From Cucumis sativus (lineage: Eukaryota > Streptophyta > Magnoliopsida > Cucurbitales > Cucurbitaceae): a stretch of 64,000 bases of DNA. The stretch is from positions 4,526,001-4,590,000 of the forward strand of contig NC_026655.2 in NCBI RefSeq assembly GCF_000004075.3, written 5' to 3'. Both the position numbers and the translations under genes were made by a program. Of the stretch, positions 16,501 to 28,369 are shown piece after piece (position 1 is the first letter of the stretch; the number at the start of each line of letters is the position of its first letter). The notes beneath the pieces are model-generated. The model searched no databases, was not told the DNA's origin, and saw only the letters and a list, made by a program, of their open reading frames with translations.

Positions 16501-16640
16501 TTTCTTTTTCCTTTCACTCTCTTTTTCTCATCTACTTGCAAGGAAGATTCATCCACAATTTGCTTCACTTTTCCCCTTCTCCTCCATTTGACTTCTCTCC
16601 CTCTTTTTTAATCTCTCTCTAAATTCTTTTGTCCCAAATT

Positions 16641-16690
16641 AAAAGCTTTGAAGCTTTTGAAAATGCCCTCTCATGGCTGCCGCAGCCATG
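16641..16690. repeat. two adjacent perfect inverted repeats in the PIN1 3' UTR
   Basis: AAAAGCTT-tg-AAGCTTTT occupies 16641-16658 and CATGGCTGC-c-GCAGCCATG occupies 16672-16690. They begin 27 bases past the PIN1 stop codon on its transcribed strand. Loops this short would form tight stems mainly as cruciforms or as intermolecular pairs. Confidence 0.6.
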
Positions 16691-16717
16691 GCTGACTCAA
16701 CCCTTCTTTCCACACCC

Positions 16718-19627
16718 TCAAATCCCCAGCAAAATGTAGTAAACAAGGGTGATTGGCAATGCAACCAACATCCCAAAGATAACTCTGCAAATCAACAGAA
16801 AGATATATCTTAATGCAAAAGAATTTAGATATATGGTAAACTTCAGATCCAGGTCTTGAACTCTATCTATCAGGGATGATAGACAAAGTTGTAAGATTAT
16901 TTTTTTTCTTTGAACAAACATGCAAGTTTAGTTATGAAGGACATTACTGTAGAAGGAGTAGAGATACATACCCTGTGCTGAGAATATCAGGATGTACATT
17001 GTACTCCTTGGCAAAGACAAAGGGGACAATTCCTTGTGGGAGAGCTGCCTGTTTTATTATATATTTTTTTCCAAGAAGAAAAAAGAAGAAAATAAATTCA
17101 TAGATATGTTTTGTGCTACGGAAAATCCAAACACATGGGGCAAAGAAACATGTTAAACAGAGGCACAGATGTTTGTTTCCAAACATATCACCAAATAGGT
17201 CCTTAACTATCTATATACATACAAACCATTTCCCTCCAAACTACACAACTTCTTTTATTCCCACTTTTTCACAATTATATTACCAAAAACGGTTAAATTA
17301 TAAATTTGGTTTCATTTTTACAAAAGTACAGAGACTAAACTCTAACTTGAGGAATATCCAAAAAGCATCAAATTTTTTTCAATACCCATTTGGATAAACA
17401 AACCAAAGCTAAATATAAATATGTGTGTGGTGTTTTTTTTTAAAGGGGAAAAAGTTCTTGGAGTGTAATGAAGTGGAGAAGGCAAGATAAGAGGCAATGT
17501 CAGAGGAAAGAGAAGAGAGTGACCTGGACAATGGCAACACGTAGGAGAACTCCTCTAAGGCCAACAGCAATGGAAGCAACAGCCATTACAGCTGGACCTG
17601 TAAGGAATCTCACAGCCATTGAAAAAGCTGCTATGCTATTTCCACATGCTATGATCCTTGGTTGCAATGCCATGAACAAACCTGTCATTTTTAACACACC
17701 ATTCTTTTAAAAAAATTATTATTATTGCTCTTAAAGCAACTTTCATCATCACTACCACCACCACCACCAACCCATTTTAATCAAAATCCAGAAAAAGAGA
17801 GAAATTTGCAGACTTTTGCCAGTTTTATGCTTTGCTTTTATTTATTTATTTCCCCTCTTTTCTAAATAAAAGAAAATGAATGTTATGAAGAGCTTTACCA
17901 AGACTAAACATGGCCATTCCAAGCCCTGCATCAGATAGTATAGAAATGGATTTTGCAATAATGGCTGGCATTTCAACATTCCACCTTCATGTAAAGATTT
18001 AATGTAATGAGAATAAGGAATGGTTAAAAACCAAAAAGAAAAAGAAAAAAGAAGGGTACTTAGATGCAGTTGGGCTTTACCTGAATGAAACTAAGGACCA
18101 AGTGAGACCAATTAAACTAGAGTAAGTGTTGGGGTTTCTTATGAGCTTTCTCCAAACCATGATCAAGATTAGCCTTGTCATAACACTAGTGGGTGGCATG
18201 GTTTTGGGTTTAATATCACCAACTTTCTCCGTTCCTCCTACTCCTACTCCTCCATTGTTGTTACTGTTCATCATTTCTCTATTTCCGAAGCTGAAATCTT
18301 CTCTCTCTGCATATTCCTCCTGGTTCTCTCTACGTCCTTCTACTGAAAATGTTAATCCCCATTAACAAAAACGTAACAAAATTTCAAAAGGAAAATTTTG
18401 AATGCATACAAGAAACTTACCTTTTCCAGGAGAGACAGCTAATCTTACATCCTTTTGATCATTATGAGCTCCAAATTCATGGTTCCCAAAAACATCAGAA
18501 ACAGGGGAAGCACTTGAACTCCAAACAAACATGTGTAAATCTCTGCTTCCATCCTCTGTTTTCCCATTGGCTGGCTTCTTAGCATTGTTGGGTTGTGCAT
18601 TTTTAGACCCTGTAGGTGAAAACATTCCTGGGTTTGGAGCAGGGTAATGATTTACATTAGCATTTGCATTTGCATTTGCATTGCCCCCTGTTGTAGCATT
18701 GTAATGAAACCTCGGCTTTCCACCGTTACCGCCGCCTTCCTCCTCGTAATTAGACGGCCTAGGCGTCGGACCTCTCGAAGCCGAAAGGCCATAAACATCA
18801 GAAGAGCCAAAGTTGGAGTTTCTTCCACCAGCAGCCATCATAGAGTAAAAATCAGTGTGGTTGAAACTTGAGCCTCTAGGAGTGGGATTTCGAGATGATT
18901 GCAAAGAGTAAATCTCCGCATTGGTTAAGTTTGAAGGGCGTGGAGTTGTAGAAGACAACCCAACTGATCTTCTTGAGAAGATATCTGATCTTGAAGCATT
19001 TGATTTCCTCACAGTCACGTGAAGCTTCCCATCTTCTTTAATCTCAGCTTCTGTTTCCAAAACTTGCCTTCCATCTAACGACATAATGTCAGAATCGACA
19101 TGGATTGAGACTATAGAACCAGCAGTATCTGGAAACTGTTCAGAAATCAGCATTCTGGCTCCTCTATATTCAAACATGAACAGCATCAATGTGTACCAAA
19201 TAATACATTGAAGTACAACAATCTGAACCATCAAGCTCCCTGAAAAATCCCCATACATCCCTTTAAGCAAAGGAATCCCCATAACCAAAGTATTGGGAAG
19301 AGTGGAAAGAGAAAATAGAGTAATCGTCCATTCCAAACAACCCCTTTTACTTATGTTACTCCAAACAGCAAGAACAGCAAGAACAATGAGTTTTTGGAGA
19401 GTGTCTGCAGCAATAAAGCGTAAGTTCATAGTGTAGGGATTGTTTGTGGAAATGAAATGAAAAGAGAGAAGAGGAACAGCAAACAAAGCAACAAAACGAT
19501 TGATTCCAGAACATTGATCAGGAGTGAAGATCTTCCACCATTTCACAGACCCATAAGCTAAAATCATAGCTACATAAAGAGGAACCACTGCAGTCATTAC
19601 ATGGTAGAAATCTGAAAGGGTAATCAT
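16718..19627 (-). CDS. PIN1: PIN1-type auxin efflux carrier
   Basis: Plasma-membrane auxin exporter whose polar placement sets auxin flow in stems, leaves and flowers. Exons: 19627-18421, 18342-18081, 17984-17899, 17681-17524, 17048-16972 and 16784-16718, giving 618 aa, close to Arabidopsis PIN1. Five N-terminal hydrophobic helices span residues 1 to about 155. A long hydrophilic loop (about 160-460) carries three TPRxS sites (Ser 232, 253 and 292), the known PID/WAG and D6PK phosphorylation sites. The second helix bundle begins after [19 protein letters not shown] and includes [11 protein letters not shown]. The end VYYILLGI is the family C-terminus. The loop also has an (Asn-Ala)n run at about 316-323 from a hexanucleotide repeat. 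An in-frame ATG at 19711 would add a poly-Lys leader; MITLSDFY at 19627 is the family start. Long loop and PIN1-like motifs favour PIN1 over PIN3 or PIN7. Confidence 0.95.
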
Positions 19628-19629
19628 CT

Positions 19630-19664
19630 TCTCCTTCTTCTTCTTCTTCTTCTTCTTCTTCCTC
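19630..19664. repeat. (CTT)n microsatellite in the PIN1 5' leader
   Basis: Runs of CTT on the plus strand (AAG on the PIN1 strand) end just before the PIN1 ATG. Read in frame from the upstream ATG at 19711 they would encode consecutive lysines. Such tracts are often polymorphic in length. Confidence 0.7.
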
Positions 19665-22600
19665 AGATGAAGAAAATGGCTATGGAGAACTAAGAGGAGA
19701 AAAAAAACCAAAGGAAGCTGTGAAGAAGAAGAGGAAGAAAGTGATGGAGATGATGAAATGAGGTTGGGGAATGAAAGGGCATGTGTTTTGGTTTATGGGA
19801 ATGGTGAATCTTAAGGCAATAAACAGTAAAAAAAAAAAAAAGGAAAAAAAGTGGGAAAAGAGAAAAATTTTATTTTTTAGCTTTGAGAATTGGGAGCAGG
19901 CCTTGTTGCACTTCCTGCAGAGTCCTCAAAGCAAGAGAACAGAGCGTGGGAGTTCTTCAAACTTTTTTCTTTTCTTTTTGAGTATTTTAAAAACAGGATT
20001 TGTTTTTTTGCATTTTGTTTTTGAAGTGTTTTTGGATTTGGGTTTTTGGAGGATAATAATTTTGAATTTGATTATAACATGGAAACTTAGTGTATGGCTC
20101 TATAGTATTTGTTAAAGAAAAGAAAAGAAAAAAAAGCAGAGTTTGGTTGGAATGTGGGGTTTGTGTTAGGCTTTGTTTGGCAGACCTTTTTCTCTCTTCT
20201 CTCTTGGATTCGCTTTTTAGGCTCATGGTTGTAAACTTAGCTTTGGGTTGTGGCAATCTCATTGTTTTTGCTTTTACACTATTCCCAATTCTCTTCAACC
20301 CTTTTTTCTTTTTTTATTTTCCTATTCAAAAGTATTAAACTTTTTATTATTATATCTATCTTTAATATTAAATAATGTTACCACTAATACCATACAAAAA
20401 TAAAAATCCAAACTTTGCTTCTTCTTACTCCAATGGGATTTCTCTTTCTCTAATGAAAAATCTTGTGTGTATTTCTCTTTAATATAAACAATCACGTTCA
20501 TCTTTGATTTGACACATGTGGTATGGTGCACAATGATTCTCTTGTGCTTTGTTTATATTATAGCTTAACGTGTGACATCAAGTTGGTTGAAGATGGTGTG
20601 AAACAAACTTCGTAGTTAAATGCATACGACAAGAATTTAGATATTAATACAAGATTCTACAAGTTGATTATTGCTTCTTGCCGTGACAACTGGTTTCAGT
20701 AACTCAATAAGTTAATATTTGTTAAAATGGGTTACAATCACGTAGACTCATTGTCAAATCTAATAAAACATTGTATCTCATTACTTCCACGTCTAACTAG
20801 CCGCCAAAGCAAGATAATCCATCAAATGTTTGTCTAATAGATCGTCACATCAATCTTACACTACACTTGCCATCAACAATAAAGATCGAATTGAAATCAC
20901 AATGACACATACGCACCTCTAGCATATATTAATGTGTGTAATTTGACGACATTACATTACTAAAAGACTGTACCTCACAGCCTGCAGTCAAGAAACAAAC
21001 AAAGAGAAGTCATACACAGTCACGCAAAAAACAATCCTCACGAGCCTTCTCAATAGAAGCCATGAGTCGTGTAAACAACAGAAAAAGAAAAGTCTCGATC
21101 GTCACATTCATACTAACTATCTAGAGTAGTTGCAAGACGATAACGTTGCTCGTAGTGAATATGATGAATAACAACACAACGAACCATTATTGTTTGTATG
21201 GCATTAAATATATTAAAAGGAAGAATTGATTAGGTTTGGAAATAAAGAGTATAAAATGGGGAAAGGATTTGATATTGAATTGAAAAATGGTGAGAGAGAG
21301 AAAACATGCACATAGGAAAGAGAGAAGGGAGTGAATGTAGGCACTAAAAACATAAAGAGGACGTGTAAAACTAGAAATTGAATGAAGGGAAGGACAAATA
21401 CATGAGAAGAAGAGATACCCATCACGTGGACCCAAAGTTGTCCATTCCATACCTCTATTCATTCTCTACTTTGGCCACTTCTATATCTCTCCAATCTCAT
21501 TGGACTTAACCCCCAATTCCATCTCCCCCTCTCTATTCTTCCATTTCAATCAATCACAATCCTACATTCCATGTCAATACCATATCTTACATTAATTATT
21601 ATTTTTATATATCTATGTATCGCTTTCATTCATTAATCATACTAACAAATGTCTATACTTTACAAAAATCACTTCGTTGGATTGAAGGTTAGATATCCTA
21701 CTCAATAACAATACCAAAATGTCACTGTGTATCATACTATGTCAAAATTGATGTGACACTTGACCGACTTGTTTTTATGTATGCACGTATACAACTTATC
21801 AAAATGTGTAATAACTTTCACATAATATAATTTGAAAAAAAAATAGAGGTGTAAATCGATGTGTTTATGTACAAATTATGCTAAGAGTACGTGCTGGTTT
21901 TTATTGGGTTATACTAACGTAGATTTGTTGTGAGTATTTTTAGTGTGATGATACTATTCGATCGTAATTAACTTTGGTTTTTTTTTTCTTGAGGGATATG
22001 CTTTTTTAGCCAACCAAATTAACTTTGAAATGTCAAAAGAGGAGACTATTGATTTCATATCAACTTTATGAATTCACACTCCTTTTTCTCCGTAGAAATT
22101 TAAATAAAATTCCCAACATTACTTTTTACTAATCAAGCTTGTCGATCGGCTCTATATGGGTTTATGCCAAACAATATGATTAAACAAATGAAAGGAGAGA
22201 AAGAAAAAAAAAAAGTGAAACCATTATTTACATTGCTAGCTAGCTATCTATCTATCTAGGACAACTTACCCTACCAACCCTAGTTTATGTTAACCAAAAC
22301 GTGCTTGAAATTTTCTTTTAACTTTTAACTTTGTGACTAATGCACCGAAAACGTATTATATCAAATATACAGTAACAAAAAATATCATTTGAGTTTGAAC
22401 TCTCTCGAACAAAATCTTCAAAAACAAGAAATATATATAACAAATATTAAGTCTTATTCGATAAACATTTTTAAACAAAATTCATGAGTACATAAACACT
22501 ATTTTTATCTCCAATTTTCTTCAATTTTTTTGTGTAAATTCGATACATGGTTTAAAAATTAAAGAAAAATGTTGGAAAAAAAAGTAACTCTTTAAAAGTT

Positions 22601-22920
22601 GTTTATTGTTTTTGAAATTTGGGTAAGAACTCAATTACCACACTATATTTTAAAAAATATACAAATCATTATAAGACATGAAAAACAAATAGACTTAGTC
22701 TTTGAAAATAACAAAACGATTATCATCAAAGAAGACCCTAAATTATTTTAGAATAGTAATTTAACACCGACTAATTAAAGGACACTTTGCAAGAACCATC
22801 CCACCCCTAAGGTACGAATGTAGCTGCAATTACATTCTCGAACGTATTCAAATGTTATAATTAGATTCTTAAACGAACAATTTTTAGTAAAAGAAATTAG
22901 TTGACACGTGACATAAACAT

Positions 22921-23071
22921 TGTTGAATTGCACTGGAGAAATTAAGAGTCCAACATTGAAAAAAACAAGAAGACTCGTACTTCATATAAGATAGATGAGA
23001 TACTCCTCTCATTGTTAATTGGTTTTGAGATGGAACCTTATACTATCAAACTTAACATGGTATCAAAGTCC
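22921..23071 (+). mobile_element. fossil LTR-retrotransposon end (Copia/TRIM-like)
   Basis: A 137-base segment starting TGTTG and ending CA at 23057 is followed directly by TGGTATCAAAG, which matches the initiator-Met tRNA primer-binding site typical of plant Copia and TRIM elements. No internal coding region or second terminal repeat follows, so it is a broken relic. Family and age are uncertain. Confidence 0.45.
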
Positions 23072-26000
23072 ACCTAAACGGGTATTCGACTCATACTCCA
23101 TATAAGATAATAATTCATTTTAAGATGGATAAAAAAAAAAAAGAATGAGAGAATATTGTTTCCTTTTAGCAATTGGGCTTAGGGTATTTAATTTTTTCCC
23201 TCTAATTTGGTATTTGTGTGGAATTTTATAGGGTTATATATTTTAAATGTTTAGTCAAAAAGGGAAAGTTAGTGAAAAGAATGGTATATTTTGAAGGTAT
23301 ATTTATTTTACTTTATATGGACAAAAAAGGGAAGGGTGAGTGTTTATGTCTCTAATCTTGTTCAATAAGTTCAACTCTTAATAATTCCTTTGTCCCCAAC
23401 ATAGGGAAAAAAATTAATCAATTAATTTTGAAAGTTCAATATTAATTTCACTATAAAATCCTTCATAAAGAAAATAAAAATGGCTTTAAATCAATCATTC
23501 AACTCCATGTTTTATTTTAGTGTTTTTAAATGTTAATTTAAAACTAATTAACACAAGCTTATGTTTTATATATTACTTTAATTTTAATTAGTCTAGTTTA
23601 ATTTAAAATTAAAATAATTTATTTGAAAAATTGTATCAATCACAAAAACTTAACATTTCACAACATATATATATATTTTTGTGCATATTACGAATATGAC
23701 AAATAATTGTTTTTACTGTTCGCTTGAAATTTAAAAAATCACATATATATCGTGCGCAACTTGTTCAAGACAACGTTAGACATTTTTAAAGAGAACAAAA
23801 TTATGTTGTTTTTTTTTTTAATTTCATTTCTATTTATTTACTAAATTTATATTCATTTTAAAGAATAAACAATAAAAATATAATAAATTCGAAAGCTAAA
23901 AATCTCAAATCTACAATTCTTCTACCGTATCATTCACTTCAAACATAAACTTTCGTAGCTTTTTTTTAGTAAGACCACATACTAATAAAGATAGACATTG
24001 CATGAGGGAGTGGTTGCATTTCCAACTCTTGGACTGTACCTACATGGAACAATTGAAGCATTAATTAATAATAATATCCAATGATTAAAAGGAAAAAAGA
24101 GTGATAATGTTATGTGAATTAAAAAGAAAAATAATAGGGGAAAAGAGCATTGGTAGTGTTGGGATATAATTAATAAACAAAAAAAGTGATGACATTGAAA
24201 AGAAACCCATTGGTTGGTTAGAAGAAGAAAGAATTGAAATAAAAGAAAAGAGAAGAGAGAATGTGAGCATTAATAAATAGTAATTAAAATGTTTAGGAAT
24301 AAGTGGAAGGAAGGAAGGCGTGCGGGGAAGTGAATGATGAAGCCTTATGGGTGTGCCCCCAATCTTATAATAACAAATAACTCATTTAAATATCACTTTC
24401 CCTATCTCTCTATCTCTCTCTCTCTCTTTCCATTGATATTCCAAACTCCCAAACACTATGCCCTCTCGCACGCACTGCCATGCCTTTTCTTTCCTCTCCT
24501 ATCTCTTTTTAATTATGTGTGTGTTGTTTGCATAAGCATATGTGTAAGTGTAAACAACGTTGGGTTGAAGTAGTGCCATATTAAAAGAGACCCTCACCTT
24601 CTTTTACTTCCTCCAATTTTATTTTAATTGATACTACCAATTACACGTCAGTCGTTTATGCTTGAGTTTGGACCACTTCTCTTCCTTTTCAAATGCGAGT
24701 TCGTTCGATTAATTTATTTGCTTACTATTGATGAAAACTAGATGACTTTTTTATGTACTGATGAAGAGTAATAATGTAACACGTAAATGTTAATATATTA
24801 AAATCACGTGAGTTTTAGGGTTTTCTTTTTTATCTCATGTGAAATGAATATTTTTATTTTAAAATTTCAGACAATTCATGTCTATAGTACATATAAAATG
24901 ATGGAAGTGAGAAAGCTTTATGTTTTATTGTAATTTCCTATTCAAACTCTTCACATTCTCTTCTCCTATTAACTCTTTTGCATCTCTTTCAACCTTTAAA
25001 ATTTTTCATTTTCAGTTTTTTAAGTATAAATATTATATTCTTTTTTTTATTGTGTTCACGAGTCAACAAAATATTAAAAGTGAATAATAAATCAAATCAA
25101 ATCGAATCATGCTTTTGTTTTTATTTTTCTATATAGGGTTTAGGGTTTACAATAATTTAAAATTAATTATAGTAATTATTGTGCTCGTATTAAAAATTTA
25201 CGTATGAATGTGACATATGATAGCATAGAAAAATGTTTGAAGTATGAGACATATCCCAAGTGTTAAAAGTAGTAGTGTGTGTATATATATATACGAGAGA
25301 GATTAATTGATAATTAAAGGTTTAATTTAATAATAATATTAAGCAAGTTGGATTATCATTTCACACTTTCACAGGAAGAGACGACAAGGAGTAAAGAGAA
25401 AAAATTGATCAAAAAGAGAGATTTGAAAAGAGATTACATGGAAAAGAGAGTCTTACGTGTCCACATTTTGTAACCAACGGATATTTCTTTTATTTATTTA
25501 TTGATTTATTCCTTTCCTTTTTTTAAATTTAATTTTACACTTTTTTTTTTATATATTTAAATTATGTTTGTTTATTGAACATTTTGTATTTTCTTCTACC
25601 ACATTATTTCGTGGGCAGAGTAAAAGGTAAAAATAAAGGGATTTTAAAAAAATAATTAATTGGTAGTGATTTTAAAGTTGTTTAATTAAGATTATAAAAT
25701 AGTGAAGTACTTAATTCAAAATTCAAGACAAATTTGACCGAATCCATCTATGGAATTTTATCCTTCACTAATTAATTGAAGTACAAAACAGTTTAACTTT
25801 TTAATATAACTTTATTTATTGTATTCCTTCCAAAAGGAAAATCAAAACGAATTTGTGCTGGACAAAAAAACATCACAAAAAATTAAACTCAACACCTTAT
25901 TAACTTTCCATAAACTCTTACATAATGGATACGTAGAATGTGTTCTTACATTGGATGAGGATGTATTTCTTGTTGAACGAAGAAAAAAAAAGATAACAAC

Positions 26001-26146
26001 ATATTTATTCGACCCGTGTGAGAATCTCATTATGGATGAAGAGTATTGAATCTCATGCTATCATAAAGCGAAACAAGTATTTGGTCTAATATATTGAGAT
26101 TCGATCGAGATATGAAAACTCAAAAAGACGTTATTTTGAGGAGGTG

Positions 26147-26228
26147 TGTTGAGACATTAAGAATCCCACGTTGAAGGAATCAAAATAACTCACACTTCTT
26201 ATAGGAGATATAGTTGAGAAGGGTGTGA
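26147..26228 (+). mobile_element. second, partial LTR-like fossil
   Basis: This segment also starts TGTTGA and shares the order of short blocks with the fragment at 22921: a TCC(C/A)AC-TTGAA block, then a CTTCATATA/CTTCTTATA block, then a GAGA-rich block. It is followed by a poly-T tract. It looks like a truncated member of the same LTR family. Confidence 0.3.
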
Positions 26229-27177
26229 TTTTTTTTTTTTTTTTTTTTTTTGTAAACTATGATATTAATATCAATGGTATTTTAGCATTAGTAATAAAAA
26301 TAACACTATTTGAGCATTAAATGACCAAGACATCCATGGGCTGGAAAGCATATAGAAAAGCCCAACTCCTCTTGTGGGTTTGTAGCCCATATTCATGAAT
26401 GTAGAGAGTATCCAGGCCCAAAAAACACAATTCTCCCAAACCCTTGTTAGCTATATTTGTTTGGTTATATACACACGCACAAGAGTAGATTTCATGCATC
26501 AAACACAAATTCTTCATCTACGTGTTCAAACCTTACACTTGGTCTTACCAAGTTGACACAAACAATACATATCCTTTAAACCCACTTTTGTTAGTTGCCC
26601 TTTTCTCTCGATAATGCAAAGGGTAACTTTGAATAATATATTTACCAACCATATTCCTTATCAACCAATCTTGTATACCATTAACTAATCAATATATACA
26701 CTAAGCTGTAAAAATTAACAAATTAAAAAGAGTACAAAAATAGAGAGCGAAATTTAGGGGTAAGATTGATGAAGCAGATTGAGTCAAAGAGTCCACAGGA
26801 AATAACAACCGCTTAAACAAACGGTAATCATATAATTTCCCCTGGCAACCGGATCTCCCGGTCATCCCAAACCTACTTACTCTTCAATCCCCAACTCTCA
26901 TCTCTCCCCTCACCCATCCAATTCATTTCATTTCAAATCCCCATTGTTTCCTTTTTTTTTTCTCTCTCATTTTTCTCCCCCCAACAATAAACCTAAAATC
27001 AAACAAAACCCCAAAATCATTCATTCTTCTTTTCTTTTTTGGGTGACTGGAAACCTCCTCTACCAGTTTTGTTTTTATAATTTTGAGTTGGAAATTAAAA
27101 AAAGAAAAAGAAATAGAAGGGGAGAGAGAAAAGCGGTGTTGATTAATATTTTGTTTATATACAGAAGAGAAAAAGGA

Positions 27178-28369
27178 ATGGGGGATTCACCAAAAAGCCC
27201 AGAGAGCAGCGGCGGTAGTGGTAGAGGGGGAGGGCGTTGTTCGTCGTCGTTAATGGAAAGCTTGTTGGGTCTTCTTCGGGTTCGGATCATTCGTGGCGTC
27301 AACCTCGCCGTTCGTGACGTCCGTAGCAGCGATCCTTATATTGTTGTTAAAATGTCTAATCAGGTAATCAATAGATTAATTACGAAATGTAGAGGTCAAG
27401 CTTTTAGTATTTGCATTTAGAAGAAATGTGGTTTCATAACTTTAGTTTAATTTGGATATCACATTATTTGATCGTTACTTTGTATGGATATAGGTATGAC
27501 TTAGTAACGATTTGTATTTATTTGCATCTTTGTTTAGTACAATAAAGTTATTTTTAGATTTTAATCTTTCACTTTGTTTTTTTTTTTAATTATGAGTAGA
27601 AATTAGATACAAATTTAGAAATTTATAATTATGAAAATTGTGTGTTTCTTCTAATAATTTATGCATAGATATTAAGAATCTTGTCCAATTTTCAAAAACA
27701 AAATTAAAAAAATTAAATGATTACGTAACATTAGAGTAGTTTTTGTGTTTAGAATAGGCCAAATTCATATGCATTTTTTTTAATCAATCAAAAAAATTAG
27801 TAAAGAAGTAGAAAACTAAAGACAATATTGTTAAGTTGATAGATTAGTGTAAAGTGAAATCATGTATTGTTTTTTGGTTGGCAGAAATTAAAGACTCGTG
27901 TGATTAAGAAGGACATTAATCCAGAATGGAACGAGGACCTTACTCTATCGGTTACAGATCCCAACGCTTTAGTCAAGCTGGTACATAGATTTTTTCTTAA
28001 ATAATTCATCAATTCTATACTTTAACAAGGTATATTTTAATAAACTTAATTATAACTAAACTTTGATTAATATGGCAGACGGTGTACGACCATGACACAT
28101 TTAGCATGGACGACAAGATGGGCGACGCAGAGTTTGAGATAGGGTCATACATTGAAGCATTGAAGATGGATTTATCAGGGTTACCGAGTGGAACGATAGT
28201 GACAAAAGTGCAACCAAGCAGGCAAAATTGTCTAGCGGAAGAGAGTGGGATTGTGTGGAACGAAGGAAAAGTTGTTCAAAATATTTGTCTAAGATTGCGC
28301 AATGTTGAATGTGGAGAACTCGAAATCCAATTGCAATGGATTGATCTTCCTGGTTCTAAAGGTTTGTAA
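27178..28369 (+). CDS. CAR: C2-domain ABA-related (CAR) protein
   Basis: CAR proteins bind phospholipid membranes in a calcium-dependent way and recruit PYR/PYL abscisic-acid receptors to the plasma membrane. Exons 27178-27363, 27885-27980 and 28079-28369 give 190 aa. A Gly/Ser-rich N-terminus (about 1-25) precedes one C2 domain: LLGLLRVRIIRGVNLAVRD, SSDPYIVVKM, TRVIKKDINPEWNE and TVYDHDTFSMDDKMGDAEF, with the calcium-loop aspartates kept. The insert after the C2 strand (GSYIEALKMDLSGLPSGT) and the end LQWIDLPGSKGL are typical of the CAR subfamily. It is slightly longer than the family norm because of its N-terminus. Introns are GT-AG. The member number is not assigned. Confidence 0.92.

Larger units (their letters stand above)
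8413..16717. other. 8.3 kb gene-poor AT-rich region
   Basis: No open frame here shows protein-like composition. Visible features are a pair of CACGTG boxes at 9535-9540 and 9581-9586, another pair at 10527-10532 and 10540-10545 followed by a TATA-like run, CTT/GAA purine-pyrimidine tracts (15030-15085), AT microsatellites, and a small GC-rich hairpin at 12384-12433. I looked for well-known plant microRNA sequences from memory and recognised none. The end nearest 16717 is the 3' UTR of PIN1. Confidence 0.5.
19712..27177. other. 7.5 kb non-coding region between PIN1 and CAR
   Basis: The left part is the PIN1 promoter and leader. The remainder is AT-rich with (CT)n at 24411-24431, a 23-base poly-T near 26229, and two short fragments of LTR-type fossils (22921 and 26147). 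The right end, up to 27177, is the CAR promoter and leader. I see no convincing protein-coding frame or structured RNA. Confidence 0.5.

Noticed and set aside
8461-16640. Plant microRNA precursors in the long gene-poor region
   Set aside because: I compared it by eye with the common conserved families (156-172, 319, 390-399, 408, 482) and saw no mature sequence with a matching star arm. A folding scan could still find lineage-specific ones.
25819-26049. 76-codon frame upstream of the second LTR-like fragment
   Set aside because: Lys/Phe-rich composition typical of AT-rich spacer, with no domain signal. Not reported as a gene.
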